Source: Alphaproteobacteria bacterium
Lineage (GTDB): Bacteria > Bacteroidota > Bacteroidia > Bacteroidales > FEN-979
Length of the DNA stretch: 64,000 nucleotides
Assembly: GCA_009928665.1 (NCBI GenBank)
Contig: SACF01000021.1
Location: 1-64,000, forward strand
Direction of reading: 5' to 3'
Part shown: positions 45,918 through 53,657 of the stretch, piece after piece
Position numbering within the stretch: the stretch's first letter is position 1
Layout: each line of letters starts with the position of its first letter
Position numbers and translations under genes: made by a program
Notes under the pieces: generated by a model
The model's database searches: none
What the model was told of the DNA's origin: nothing
Seen by the model: only the letters and a program-made list of their open reading frames with translations

Positions 45918-46331
45918 ATGAAGAAAAGCATTGTTCAGGAAAAAAACTATGCATTCGCTATCAGGATCGTTGTTTTGTACAAATATCTGATTGACACAAA
46001 GAAGGAATTTACCCTGGCAAAACAAATGCTGAGATCTGGTACATCGGTTGGGGCCCTGGTTCGTGAAGCCGAACAAGCTGAAAGTAAAGCCGACTTCATC
46101 CACAAACTATCTGTTGCGCACAAAGAAGCAAATGAAGCAGAATATTGGCTTAATCTACTAAAAGACACAAATTATATTGATTCACAGCTATTTGATTCTA
46201 TGAACAATGATTGCAAAGAGATAATCGCCCTGCTGACATCCATATTAAAAGACTGCAAAGAAAAAAACAACATCATAAACCTTTCAATCCATAATTCATT
46301 TTCCGTTTTCCATTTTCAATTTTCAATTTAA
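45918..46331 (+). CDS. Four-helix bundle protein (TIGR02436-like) with array-encoded tail
   Basis: A 137-residue all-helical protein, the second member of this family in the window. MLRSGTSVGALVREAEQAESKADFIHKL and HKEANEAEYWLNLLKDT are typical. Function is unknown. The last ~12 codons (FSVFHFQFSI) and the stop are encoded by a heptad array at 46299, so the natural end of the protein was probably earlier. Inverted heptad arrays flank it on both sides, as octad arrays flank the other copy at 44209. Confidence 0.9.
   Translation: MKKSIVQEKNYAFAIRIVVLYKYLIDTKKEFTLAKQMLRSGTSVGALVREAEQAESKADFIHKLSVAHKEANEAEYWLNLLKDTNYIDSQLFDSMNNDCKEIIALLTSILKDCKEKNNIINLSIHNSFSVFHFQFSI
46299..46326. repeat. Heptad array (TTTTCMA), 4 units
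   Basis: TTTTCCG, TTTTCCA, TTTTCAA and TTTTCAA, read in frame by the end of the four-helix-bundle gene whose TAA is at 46329-46331. It is the inverse complement of the array at 45840. Confidence 0.9.
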
Positions 46332-46357
46332 ACCAGTCCTAAAAATAATCCCCACCC

Positions 46358-47572
46358 GTGATCCCCTTCTCCCCTCCCCGCATGGATCAAAAGATCATCG
46401 ACGAAGTGGTCGACACACTGTGGTCGGGGTGGATTACGACCGGGCCCAAGACAAAACGGTTTGAAAAGATGCTGACGGCTTATGGCGGGCAACGGGCAAC
46501 CCTTTGTGTCAGCTCCGCCTCAGCCGGTTTGGAACTGATGCTCCGGTGGTTCGGCGTCGGACCGGGTGACGAGGTGATTGTTCCTGCCTATACCTATTCG
46601 GCGACGGCTAACGTGGTCATTCATTGTGGCGCCCGGGTTGTCTTCGTTGATGTCGGTCCCGATTTCAATATCTCAATCGAATCGATTTACAGATCGATTA
46701 CGGAACGAACCAAGGTGATCATGCCAGTCGACATAGCCGGATGGCCGTGCGACTACGACGAAATCAATGCCCTTGTGCTGCGCCCCGACATTATCAGGTT
46801 GTTCAGTCCTGCAACGAAAGAACAGAAAACCCTTGGCCGGATCCTGGTACTCGCCGATGCCGCCCACTCCATCGGCGGTACTTACAAAGGGAAAAAGGTC
46901 GGAAATCTTACCGATATCACGGTCTATTCGTTTCACGCGGTGAAAAACCTTACCACCGCCGAAGGAGGCGCAGTATGTTTGAATCTTCCGTTACCTTTCG
47001 ATCATGAACAAATTTACCGGGAACTCAATGCGAAGTCACTTCACGGTCAGACCAAGGATGCATTGGCTAAAACTCAGATCGGAGGCTGGCGCTACGACAT
47101 CATTGAGCCGGGTTACAAATTTAACATGACCGATATTCAGGCTTCTATCGGCCTGGTTGAACTTTCGCGGTACGACGGAGATATGCTTGCCCGGCGTAAA
47201 ACGATCTTCAACCGGTATTCCAAAGGATTGGGAAAATTTTCATGGGCACAGATACCTGTTTACCTGCAACCGGGGAAGTCCTCATCTTTTCATGTTTACC
47301 TGCTCAGAATCAAAGATATAACCGAATTTGTAAGGGATCAGATCATCCAGGAGATTTTTCGCCGGGAAGTTGCCGTGAACGTACACTTTGTTCCATTGCC
47401 CATGATGACTTTTTACCGGGAATCGGGCTACGACATTCATGATTACCCCGTTGCGTACGACAATTATTCACGCGAAATCAGCCTTCCGGTATATTATGAT
47501 CTGACGGATGCAATGGTCGATACGGTAATCAAAGCCGTTGTGGATTCGGTGAAAACAGTTACCGGTATATAA
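46358..47572 (+). CDS. DegT/DnrJ/EryC1/StrS-family sugar aminotransferase
   Basis: PLP-dependent transfer of an amino group to a keto sugar nucleotide, a step in surface glycan synthesis. The 404-residue protein starts at GTG 46358 to give the family-typical IPFSPPRM...WSGWITTGPKTKRFE. SSASAGLEL, GDEVIVPAYTY and VLADAAHSIGG carry PLP-site residues; the PLP lysine is in FHAVKNLTTAEGG. The sugar substrate cannot be told. A sugar transferase follows 79 bp downstream. Confidence 0.92.
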   Translation: MIPFSPPRMDQKIIDEVVDTLWSGWITTGPKTKRFEKMLTAYGGQRATLCVSSASAGLELMLRWFGVGPGDEVIVPAYTYSATANVVIHCGARVVFVDVGPDFNISIESIYRSITERTKVIMPVDIAGWPCDYDEINALVLRPDIIRLFSPATKEQKTLGRILVLADAAHSIGGTYKGKKVGNLTDITVYSFHAVKNLTTAEGGAVCLNLPLPFDHEQIYRELNAKSLHGQTKDALAKTQIGGWRYDIIEPGYKFNMTDIQASIGLVELSRYDGDMLARRKTIFNRYSKGLGKFSWAQIPVYLQPGKSSSFHVYLLRIKDITEFVRDQIIQEIFRREVAVNVHFVPLPMMTFYRESGYDIHDYPVAYDNYSREISLPVYYDLTDAMVDTVIKAVVDSVKTVTGI

Positions 47573-47651
47573 AATTGCTTTCGGCTCCCTGCTTTAAGGA
47601 AGCTATAGACCCGGATCCGGGAGATAAATTGTTCAGGAATAACCTAACGCA

Positions 47652-48248
47652 ATGGTCCGTTTTTTTGATCTGTTCTTTTCTGTGGCCGGTGTGATCCTTT
47701 TACTGCCGCTGTTTTTGATCATCAGTCTGTGGATTGTGGCAACTTCACGGGGAGGCATATTTTTCAGGCAACTAAGGGTCGGAAAAAACGGAAGGGATTT
47801 TTACCTGCTTAAATTCCGGACCATGAAACCGGATTCAGAGCAAGGGGGAAAACTTACCATCGGTTCCCGCGATCCGAGGATTACCGCGGCAGGGATGTTC
47901 CTCCGAAAATTCAAACTGGATGAATTACCCCAACTTTTTAATGTTATTAATGGTGAAATGAGCCTGGTCGGACCCCGTCCGGAAGTACGGAAATACGTGG
48001 AGCTCTATTCCGCGGAACAACAGACTGTGCTTCAAGTAAAACCAGGAATAACAGATTATGCTTCAATCGCATACATGGACGAAAACACCCTCCTGGGCCG
48101 GTCAGCCGATCCGGAAAGAACCTACATCGAAACCATCATGCCGGAGAAGATCAGGCTGAATATGAAATATATTGAAAATCAAGGATTATCGGCCTACTTT
48201 AAAATCCTCATTCTCACCCTACTTCATATCTTCAAAAAGGGAATGTAA
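47652..48248 (+). CDS. Undecaprenyl-phosphate sugar (phospho)transferase
   Basis: A 198-residue initiating glycosyl-1-phosphate transferase of the bacterial sugar transferase family (PglC/WcaJ C-terminal type). One N-terminal membrane segment (FFDLFFSVAGVILLLPLFLI). The catalytic core is clear: FFRQLRVGKNGRDFYLLKFRTM, LRKFKLDELPQLFNV, and MSLVGPRPEV. It loads the first sugar-phosphate onto undecaprenyl phosphate. Together with the DegT aminotransferase it suggests an amino-sugar-containing surface glycan. Confidence 0.93.
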   Translation: MVRFFDLFFSVAGVILLLPLFLIISLWIVATSRGGIFFRQLRVGKNGRDFYLLKFRTMKPDSEQGGKLTIGSRDPRITAAGMFLRKFKLDELPQLFNVINGEMSLVGPRPEVRKYVELYSAEQQTVLQVKPGITDYASIAYMDENTLLGRSADPERTYIETIMPEKIRLNMKYIENQGLSAYFKILILTLLHIFKKGM

Positions 48249-48315
48249 AGCACACGCTCAAACGACAGGCCGACCTCCCATCCATAACAGCTAAATGCAC
48301 CTGTTTTTCGGTCGC

Positions 48316-49434
48316 TTACCGGGCTGAGACCACGAACCTGCCCGAACCGGTATAGTTTCCCGACCGGAAATGACAAATGTAAATGCCGTCGCCGAGTTTT
48401 CCGAGGTCGTACCGGATCTTGCTGACGCCCTCCTGAGCGTAATGGTTCTCTATTTCATCAACGAGCCTGCCGTATGCGTCATAAATCCGGATGCTGAACG
48501 CTTCACGGCTGCCACTGTTTACCAGCGGAATGATGATATGATCCGTCGCAGGGTTGGGGTAGATCGCCGAAACATAAGGCTGATCCAAATCCTCAGGATC
48601 ATCAATCGAATTGGGATACATCCTGGGACTGCCAGCCTCAACCCACGCGGTATAGATCAGGCTGGAAAGTGCTTCTGATCCGGTCTTCATAAACCAGGTG
48701 GTAAAATGCTGCGCTTTCGACCACAAATTCTGATAATAGAGTTCCGTTCCGACGGAACCCGAGGCGGCAGTAGCAGAGCTGTCGGCATACAGAATGCTGT
48801 CGACATACTGATAATTCAGGTATAAATAGTCAAAAATATAATCGGAAACATTTTGAATAAACCGTGCTGAATCAACCTCGTATTGGATCATCGATTCATA
48901 CCTTGAAATCATATAGGTTTCATACCTGGAATGCACCCCGGTATTGCCTGTTATCTGACCATTATAATTTACCGTAATATGCAGGGGCATATGACCATCG
49001 CCCACATAATGACCCAGATCAGCAGCAAAAAGAGCCGACCGGTTCCAATCGCCGCGACTGAAACAACTTTTCAACGAATCATAACATCTCAGTGTTGCCC
49101 AGGGGAGGGTGCCCTGATCCACCACGAACCATAAGCCATACCGGGCGACTACGGAATCATAATTCTGATGGATGGTACCCGTTTGCAGGAATTCGGGATA
49201 ATTATCGATATCAATATAGTGCCGGGGTGACTCATCCGGATCCTGATCCTTGCGATAATCTGCATCGGAAGCGTGATTGGTGACAAAATTAGTCCACGAG
49301 GGTTTCAGGAACTGCATGGCCGGCGGGTATCCCTGGGGCGCGTTGCCGCTGATCTTTTTATGCCCTTTCGAGCCCCAGCTTGAAAGTATTAAAACCAGGC
49401 ACACCAACAGGGCCGAAAAAATCATTTTCTTCAT
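48316..49434 (-). CDS. S1/P1-nuclease-like or zinc phospholipase C-like protein with T9SS tail
   Basis: A 372-residue secreted metalloenzyme-like protein. The signal peptide ends just before WGSKGHKKI, so the mature N-terminus would be Trp, as in the trinuclear-zinc S1/P1 nuclease and phospholipase C superfamily. Further ligand-type motifs are RHYIDID, DLGHYVGDGHMPLHI and GVHSRYE. The last ~80 residues form a T9SS type A sorting domain (IYPNPATDHIII, DAYGRLVDEI, GIYICHFRSG). It overlaps the transglutaminase-like gene by 4 bp. Nuclease versus lipase activity is unresolved. Confidence 0.82.
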   Translation of the reverse strand: MKKMIFSALLVCLVLILSSWGSKGHKKISGNAPQGYPPAMQFLKPSWTNFVTNHASDADYRKDQDPDESPRHYIDIDNYPEFLQTGTIHQNYDSVVARYGLWFVVDQGTLPWATLRCYDSLKSCFSRGDWNRSALFAADLGHYVGDGHMPLHITVNYNGQITGNTGVHSRYETYMISRYESMIQYEVDSARFIQNVSDYIFDYLYLNYQYVDSILYADSSATAASGSVGTELYYQNLWSKAQHFTTWFMKTGSEALSSLIYTAWVEAGSPRMYPNSIDDPEDLDQPYVSAIYPNPATDHIIIPLVNSGSREAFSIRIYDAYGRLVDEIENHYAQEGVSKIRYDLGKLGDGIYICHFRSGNYTGSGRFVVSAR

Positions 49435-50291
49435 TCAAGGACTTTTAAAAGATTCTTCAGATCCTCCGGTATTTCCGGATCACCAATTTGATTATAGGAA
49501 AATATCAGGTTGTGGATCAGCCTCCTGATGATATCAACATGGGTACAGGGCGCAAAAAAGGTACGGTCGGGCTTGACCTTCAACTGACGGATAAAGAGTT
49601 CTATTTCACGACGTGTAAAAACAGCGCCCTGAGTAAACGGGTTGATGTAAAACAATACATCATTTTCTGTGGGATTTACTATACCATAATCCGTAAGGTA
49701 AGCAAGGATGAAATGTTGCGGAAGGTTGACCCCGAAAATGGGCAATTGAAGACGTTGGGCAAGAATCATGTAAAGCATGCCGAGCGACAGCGAGTTGCCT
49801 TTACGGGTTTCGAGTACCGTATTGATATAGGAATTCTGCGGCTCCGACAGGCTTTGAACATTCCCTTCAAAATGCTGAATATGAAATAAAACATGATTGA
49901 TTACCTTCACGTTCTCCAGTGCGGTAAGGTTTTCGTGAAGCTCGACCCAGATATCCATCCTCAACTGTTCGATGGCTACGATCACCTCCTCCTCCTTCAA
50001 ATCCGGGTTGTTGGTCCTGGTTACCAGGATGAATCCCCTGAGCAGGTCTTCTGATCCTTTTTGGCGCCATTCAGCCAATTCGCCGCACACGGTTTCCAGG
50101 TTTATTTTTCTGATGATTCCCTGGATCCGCTCCCGGAGACCAGGATCAAATGTATTTTCGAGTGCGGTACCCAACGGGGCCAGGGCAGGATTCCCGATCG
50201 CAAGCAACTGCTCCCGGATCCGGTTGAAAATCATCTCATCGGGTTCATCCAGGAGATTGATCAGGGCAGGTATCTGCTTGATATCAGGCAT
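49431..50291 (-). CDS. SirB1-like transglutaminase-fold protein
   Basis: A 286-residue cytoplasmic protein matching the SirB1/transglutaminase-like family: TVLETRKGNSLSLGMLYMIL, QRLQLPIFGVNLPQHFILAY. The usual catalytic-type Cys is not seen at the motif, where Ser-Leu-Ser stands, as in most SirB1 proteins, so enzymatic activity is doubtful. N-terminal helical repeats resemble HEAT-like helices. Translational coupling (ATGA overlap) to the downstream nuclease-like gene is notable, but I see no functional link. Confidence 0.8.
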   Translation of the reverse strand: MPDIKQIPALINLLDEPDEMIFNRIREQLLAIGNPALAPLGTALENTFDPGLRERIQGIIRKINLETVCGELAEWRQKGSEDLLRGFILVTRTNNPDLKEEEVIVAIEQLRMDIWVELHENLTALENVKVINHVLFHIQHFEGNVQSLSEPQNSYINTVLETRKGNSLSLGMLYMILAQRLQLPIFGVNLPQHFILAYLTDYGIVNPTENDVLFYINPFTQGAVFTRREIELFIRQLKVKPDRTFFAPCTHVDIIRRLIHNLIFSYNQIGDPEIPEDLKNLLKVLE

Positions 50292-50337
50292 ACAGGGTAA
50301 TAACTCGGTAAGTTTTACTTACAACGTCGTTTTTTGT

Positions 50338-51210
50338 TCAGTTTGTTATGGTATCCAGAACCAGTTTTATCAGATCTGCAATAAGTCGTTTATGGTCGGG
50401 GATGTACGCCCCGGTGGCCCGGTTGGCAATCAGGGCACACAGCGTGACCATTTCGTGGCCCATCAGCGCTCCCAGTCCGTACAATGCAGAGGTCTCCATC
50501 TCAAAGTTGATGATTCGGAGCCCCTGGTGGTTAAATGTCCGGAGTTTTTCAATCATCCCGGAATCGGCCAGCGGAAGCCGGAGAAACCGACCCTGTGGCC
50601 CGTAAAACCCGGGAGCTGTTACTGTGATCCCGGCTGTGGCATGGGCCCTGAATTTGTCGATCAACCGGTCGGCGCCCTTGACAAAATAGGGGCGTGAAAG
50701 ATGGTCGGGCCAGCTTGTATGTTTCGCAAACGCCTCATTCAGCTCCCGGTCGAAAATCCGCTCTGAATCCCGGTAAAAATACATCAGGTTATCCAGTCCC
50801 AGGGCATGGGTCGACAATCCAAAGCAGTTAACGGGGACATCCGGTTGAATGGAACCGGAAGTCCCTATCCGGATGATCGTAAGGCTGCGGTGAACTTCCT
50901 TCTTCACCCGGGTCAAAAGATCAAAATTGGCCAGGATATCCAACTCGTGCATCACGATATCACAATTGTCAGTTCCGATTCCCGTCGACAAGGCTGTGAT
51001 GCGTTGCCCTTTATAATTGCCGGTAACAGAAATAAACTCACGGTTGGAACGATGGTGGTCAATATGATTAAAATGATCAGATATTTCAGCAACACGTTGC
51101 GGGTCGCCCACGACAATGACTGTATCAGCCAGGTTTTCCGGTTTCATACAAAGATGGTAAACACTTCCGTCAGCATTTACGATCAGATCGGGTTCTGCAA
51201 GCGGTTTCAT
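50338..51210 (-). CDS. Nucleoside phosphorylase (uridine phosphorylase-like)
   Basis: About 290 residues from ATG 51210 (MKPLAEPDLI), supported by a TACTTTTG box at 51226-51233; an in-frame start at 51252 adds 14 residues. The PNP/UDP phosphorylase family motifs are IVVGDPQRVAEIS, IRIGTSGSIQPDVPV and INFEMETSALYGLGALMGH. It cleaves nucleosides with phosphate in salvage. The MET(S)AL-type motif favours nucleoside phosphorylase; pyrimidine versus purine preference is inferred from overall resemblance to uridine phosphorylase. Confidence 0.88.
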   Translation of the reverse strand: MKPLAEPDLIVNADGSVYHLCMKPENLADTVIVVGDPQRVAEISDHFNHIDHHRSNREFISVTGNYKGQRITALSTGIGTDNCDIVMHELDILANFDLLTRVKKEVHRSLTIIRIGTSGSIQPDVPVNCFGLSTHALGLDNLMYFYRDSERIFDRELNEAFAKHTSWPDHLSRPYFVKGADRLIDKFRAHATAGITVTAPGFYGPQGRFLRLPLADSGMIEKLRTFNHQGLRIINFEMETSALYGLGALMGHEMVTLCALIANRATGAYIPDHKRLIADLIKLVLDTITN

Positions 51211-51225
51211 CGATCGGAGTTTCTG

Positions 51226-51233
51226 CAAAAGTA
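51226..51233 (-). promoter_or_regulatory. -7 box for the nucleoside phosphorylase gene
   Basis: TACTTTTG on the minus strand, 16 bp upstream of the ATG at 51210, supporting that start. Confidence 0.45.
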
Positions 51234-51256
51234 GCATTTTTCCAGTAATCATTGAC

Positions 51257-51264
51257 TACCTTTG
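51257..51264 (+). promoter_or_regulatory. -7 box for cinA
   Basis: TACCTTTG fits TAnnTTTG, 51 bp before the ATG at 51315. The transcript would begin at or inside a strong hairpin (51261-51304). Confidence 0.5.
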
Positions 51265-51304
51265 CACCCCCGACGGGGTACCCCCACCCGTCGGGGTGCA
51301 AAAT
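51261..51304 (+). promoter_or_regulatory. Near-perfect hairpin in the cinA leader
   Basis: TTTGCACCCCCGACGGG pairs with CCCGTCGGGGTGCAAAA with a single bulged C and a ~9-nt loop. It lies between the -7 box and the start codon and would fold in the 5' leader. No T run follows, so it is not a simple terminator. Confidence 0.55.
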
Positions 51305-51314
51305 AAAAAATCCT

Positions 51315-52571
51315 ATGCAAACCGAAATCATTAACATCGGAGATGAATTGCTGATCGGGCAGGTTGTCAATACCAATGCCGCATGGATGGCCGAACAGCT
51401 TAACCTCTCAGGCTTTAAGGTAGAACGCGTGACCATCATTGGCGACGAAAGGGAACAGATAATCGAAGCGTTGCGTGCCGCGGAAAAACGGGTTCCCGTT
51501 GTGCTGATTTCAGGAGGTATTGGCCCTACCAAAGATGATATCACCAAGACTACATTGTGTGAATATTTCAACACGCGTCTGGTTTTTAACCCGGACGCTT
51601 ACCGGGATATTGAAACCATTTTTGCCCGTCGCGGATACAGCGTGACCGAACTGAACCGTCAGCAGGCCATGCTCCCGGAAGCTTGCCTGACGCTGCCCAA
51701 TCCGAACGGTACCGCACGCGGAATGTGGTTTGAGAAACAAGAAGGATTACAGGGTACAACGGTCTTTGTCTCCATGCCCGGGGTCCCTTTTGAGATGAAA
51801 GCCATGATGACCGATCATGTGATCCCTGCATTGAAAAATACTTTTCAAACCCCTTTCATCTGTCATAAAACGATTCTGACCCAGGGAATCGGTGAATCAT
51901 TTTTAGCAGCGAGAATTGAGAAATGGGAAAATGACCTTCCAACCCATCTTAAGCTCGCCTACCTCCCGCAACCGGGAATCGTCAGGCTCAGGATCACCGG
52001 TATGGGAACGGATGAAGCGCAGATCAGGAAAGAAATCGAAGAACAGTCGGCAAAACTGGAGTCGCTTATCGCGGAGCATGTTTTTGGATACGATATGGAT
52101 ACCCTTGAAGAGATCGTAGGCAGGTTACTTAATGGGAAAGGAGCTATCCTGGCGACTGCCGAAAGCTGCACAGGAGGGTACATCGCGCATCTGATTACTT
52201 CGGTGCCCGGTAGTTCCGCCTATTTTAAAGGCTCGGTAGTAGCATATGCCAACGACATTAAGAGCGAGCTGGCCGGGGTGCTTCCTGAAACACTTCAAAA
52301 GCATGGCGCCGTGAGTCAGGCGACGGTAGAGGAGATGGCTACCGGTATTCAGAGACGCTTTGAAGCCGATTATGTAATCGCGACCTCCGGAATTGCCGGG
52401 CCGGATGGCGGATCAACGGAGAAGCCTGTCGGGACGACATGGATCGCCATCGCTTCGCCCGGTGAAGTAGTCAGCTCCCTGTTTACATTTGGCGACAACC
52501 GCGAACGCAACATCAGAAGAACGGCATTGCAAGCGCTTAACATGTTACGAAAGAAAATTTTGCAGATTTAA
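51315..52571 (+). CDS. cinA: CinA-family nicotinamide-nucleotide amidase / competence-damage protein
   Basis: About 418 residues from ATG 51315 (MQTEIINIGDELLIG). The N-terminal MoCF_biosynth-like domain (GDELLIGQVVNTNAAW, SGGIGPTKDDITK) is followed by the C-terminal CinA amidase domain (AESCTGGYIAHLI, VPGSSAYFKGSVVAYAN, ATSGIAGPDGGS, KPVGTTWIAIA). CinA proteins hydrolyse NMN to nicotinate mononucleotide and/or ADP-ribose. rpmB follows on the same strand, a conserved Bacteroidota order. Confidence 0.94.
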   Translation: MQTEIINIGDELLIGQVVNTNAAWMAEQLNLSGFKVERVTIIGDEREQIIEALRAAEKRVPVVLISGGIGPTKDDITKTTLCEYFNTRLVFNPDAYRDIETIFARRGYSVTELNRQQAMLPEACLTLPNPNGTARGMWFEKQEGLQGTTVFVSMPGVPFEMKAMMTDHVIPALKNTFQTPFICHKTILTQGIGESFLAARIEKWENDLPTHLKLAYLPQPGIVRLRITGMGTDEAQIRKEIEEQSAKLESLIAEHVFGYDMDTLEEIVGRLLNGKGAILATAESCTGGYIAHLITSVPGSSAYFKGSVVAYANDIKSELAGVLPETLQKHGAVSQATVEEMATGIQRRFEADYVIATSGIAGPDGGSTEKPVGTTWIAIASPGEVVSSLFTFGDNRERNIRRTALQALNMLRKKILQI

Positions 52572-52589
52572 AATAAAGACCTATCTTTG
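52559..52589 (+). promoter_or_regulatory. Bacteroidota promoter for rpmB
   Basis: TTTG (52559-52562) and TATCTTTG (52582-52589) with a 19-bp spacer match the -33/-7 consensus well. It overlaps the 3' end of cinA and gives a leader of about 30 bp. Confidence 0.75.
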
Positions 52590-52624
52590 CACTCCATTTT
52601 GAAAGGCATTTAATCAGTATCGTC

Positions 52625-52864
52625 ATGGCAAGGATTTGCGAAATAACAGGTAAAACAGCAATCAAAGGAAATTCTGTATCTCATTCCAACAAGAAAACAA
52701 AACGTTGGTTCAGTCCCAACATTCAAACCAAAACCTTTTACATTGCCGAAGAAGACCGCAATATTACGCTCAATATTTCAGCAGAAGGATTGCGTCATAT
52801 GAATAAAAAAGGAATTTACACCTGCATTAAAGAAGCAAGGGAAAAAGGATATCTTACTAAGTAA
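52625..52864 (+). CDS. rpmB: 50S ribosomal protein L28
   Basis: A 79-residue basic ribosomal protein. MARICEITGKTAIKGNSVSHS and KRWFSPNIQ are the L28 signature, and the C-terminus GIYTCIKEAREKGY is typical for Bacteroidota. It binds 23S rRNA near the exit-site side of the large subunit. The family's usual neighbours in this phylum (rpmG and a short DUF4295 gene) are not found downstream; a terminator follows at once. Confidence 0.97.
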   Translation: MARICEITGKTAIKGNSVSHSNKKTKRWFSPNIQTKTFYIAEEDRNITLNISAEGLRHMNKKGIYTCIKEAREKGYLTK

Positions 52865-52883
52865 GTTTTTTTTTCATGGGTAA

Positions 52884-52915
52884 AAATGCTGTTACGACGT
52901 AACAGCATTTTTTTT
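52884..52915 (+). terminator. Rho-independent terminator of rpmB
   Basis: AAATGCTGTTACG (52884-52896) and its perfect complement CGTAACAGCATTT (52898-52910), followed by a T run. A 13-bp stem around a single central base. Confidence 0.85.
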
Positions 52916-52979
52916 GCCTGTACAAACGGGAAATAAAATGTCGTTGCTTACGTTTAATGTTAAAGAACCTGACACCCGA

Positions 52980-53657
52980 ATGAAATCAAGCTCCTGCTGC
53001 CTGTTGCTGTTCCTGCTCGTCCTCTTTCCGGGCATAACAACATGGGCGCAGCAGCAACCCGACCGGGAGAATGACGACCTGGTTCAGTTTTCAGGGATCA
53101 CCATCACTGCCGACAGTCTGAATCCGGTGCCATACGCCAAGATCCACGACATTTGCAGCCACCGGGGAACCACCAGCGATGCAAACGGGTACTTTTCTTT
53201 TGTGGCCCATAAAAAAGACACGGTGATATTCAGCGCCCTGGGATTCAAGCCGGCCTCGTTCGTCATCCCCGACACCATCACCAAACAACGGTACTCCCTG
53301 ATCCAGCTTATGACTGCAGATACATTGACGCTGGCGGCCGCCTTCATTTTCCCCTGGCCGACCCTGGAGGACTTTAAAAAAGCATTTGTCGAACTGAAAA
53401 TTCCGGATGATGATCTCGAAATCGCACGAAAAAATTTACAGGCAGCCGATATCCGTATGAGGGCAGAAGAATATCCGATGGATGCTTCCATGAACTACCG
53501 GAATTACATCGACAACCAGACGAGCAAGCTGTACTACTTCGGACAGCAGCAACCCTTCAACATCTTTAATCCCTTTGCCTGGGCAAAATTCATTAAAGCC
53601 TGGAAGGAGGGGAAATTCAAATCTCAGGAAGAACGGCTTAAAGACAAGAATCCTTGA
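52980..53657 (+). CDS. Secreted CarboxypepD_reg-like protein
   Basis: About 225 residues from ATG 52980 (MKSSSCCLLLFLLVLF); the longer frame from 52914 would begin inside the terminator. The signal peptide ends near TTWA. A CarboxypepD_reg-like domain follows (FSGITITADSLNPVPYAKI, GTTSDANGYFSFV, SALGFKPASF). The C-terminal ~90 residues are charged and unassigned. It overlaps the TonB receptor gene by 4 bp (TTGA), so it is probably an accessory envelope protein co-produced with that receptor. Confidence 0.78.
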   Translation: MKSSSCCLLLFLLVLFPGITTWAQQQPDRENDDLVQFSGITITADSLNPVPYAKIHDICSHRGTTSDANGYFSFVAHKKDTVIFSALGFKPASFVIPDTITKQRYSLIQLMTADTLTLAAAFIFPWPTLEDFKKAFVELKIPDDDLEIARKNLQAADIRMRAEEYPMDASMNYRNYIDNQTSKLYYFGQQQPFNIFNPFAWAKFIKAWKEGKFKSQEERLKDKNP

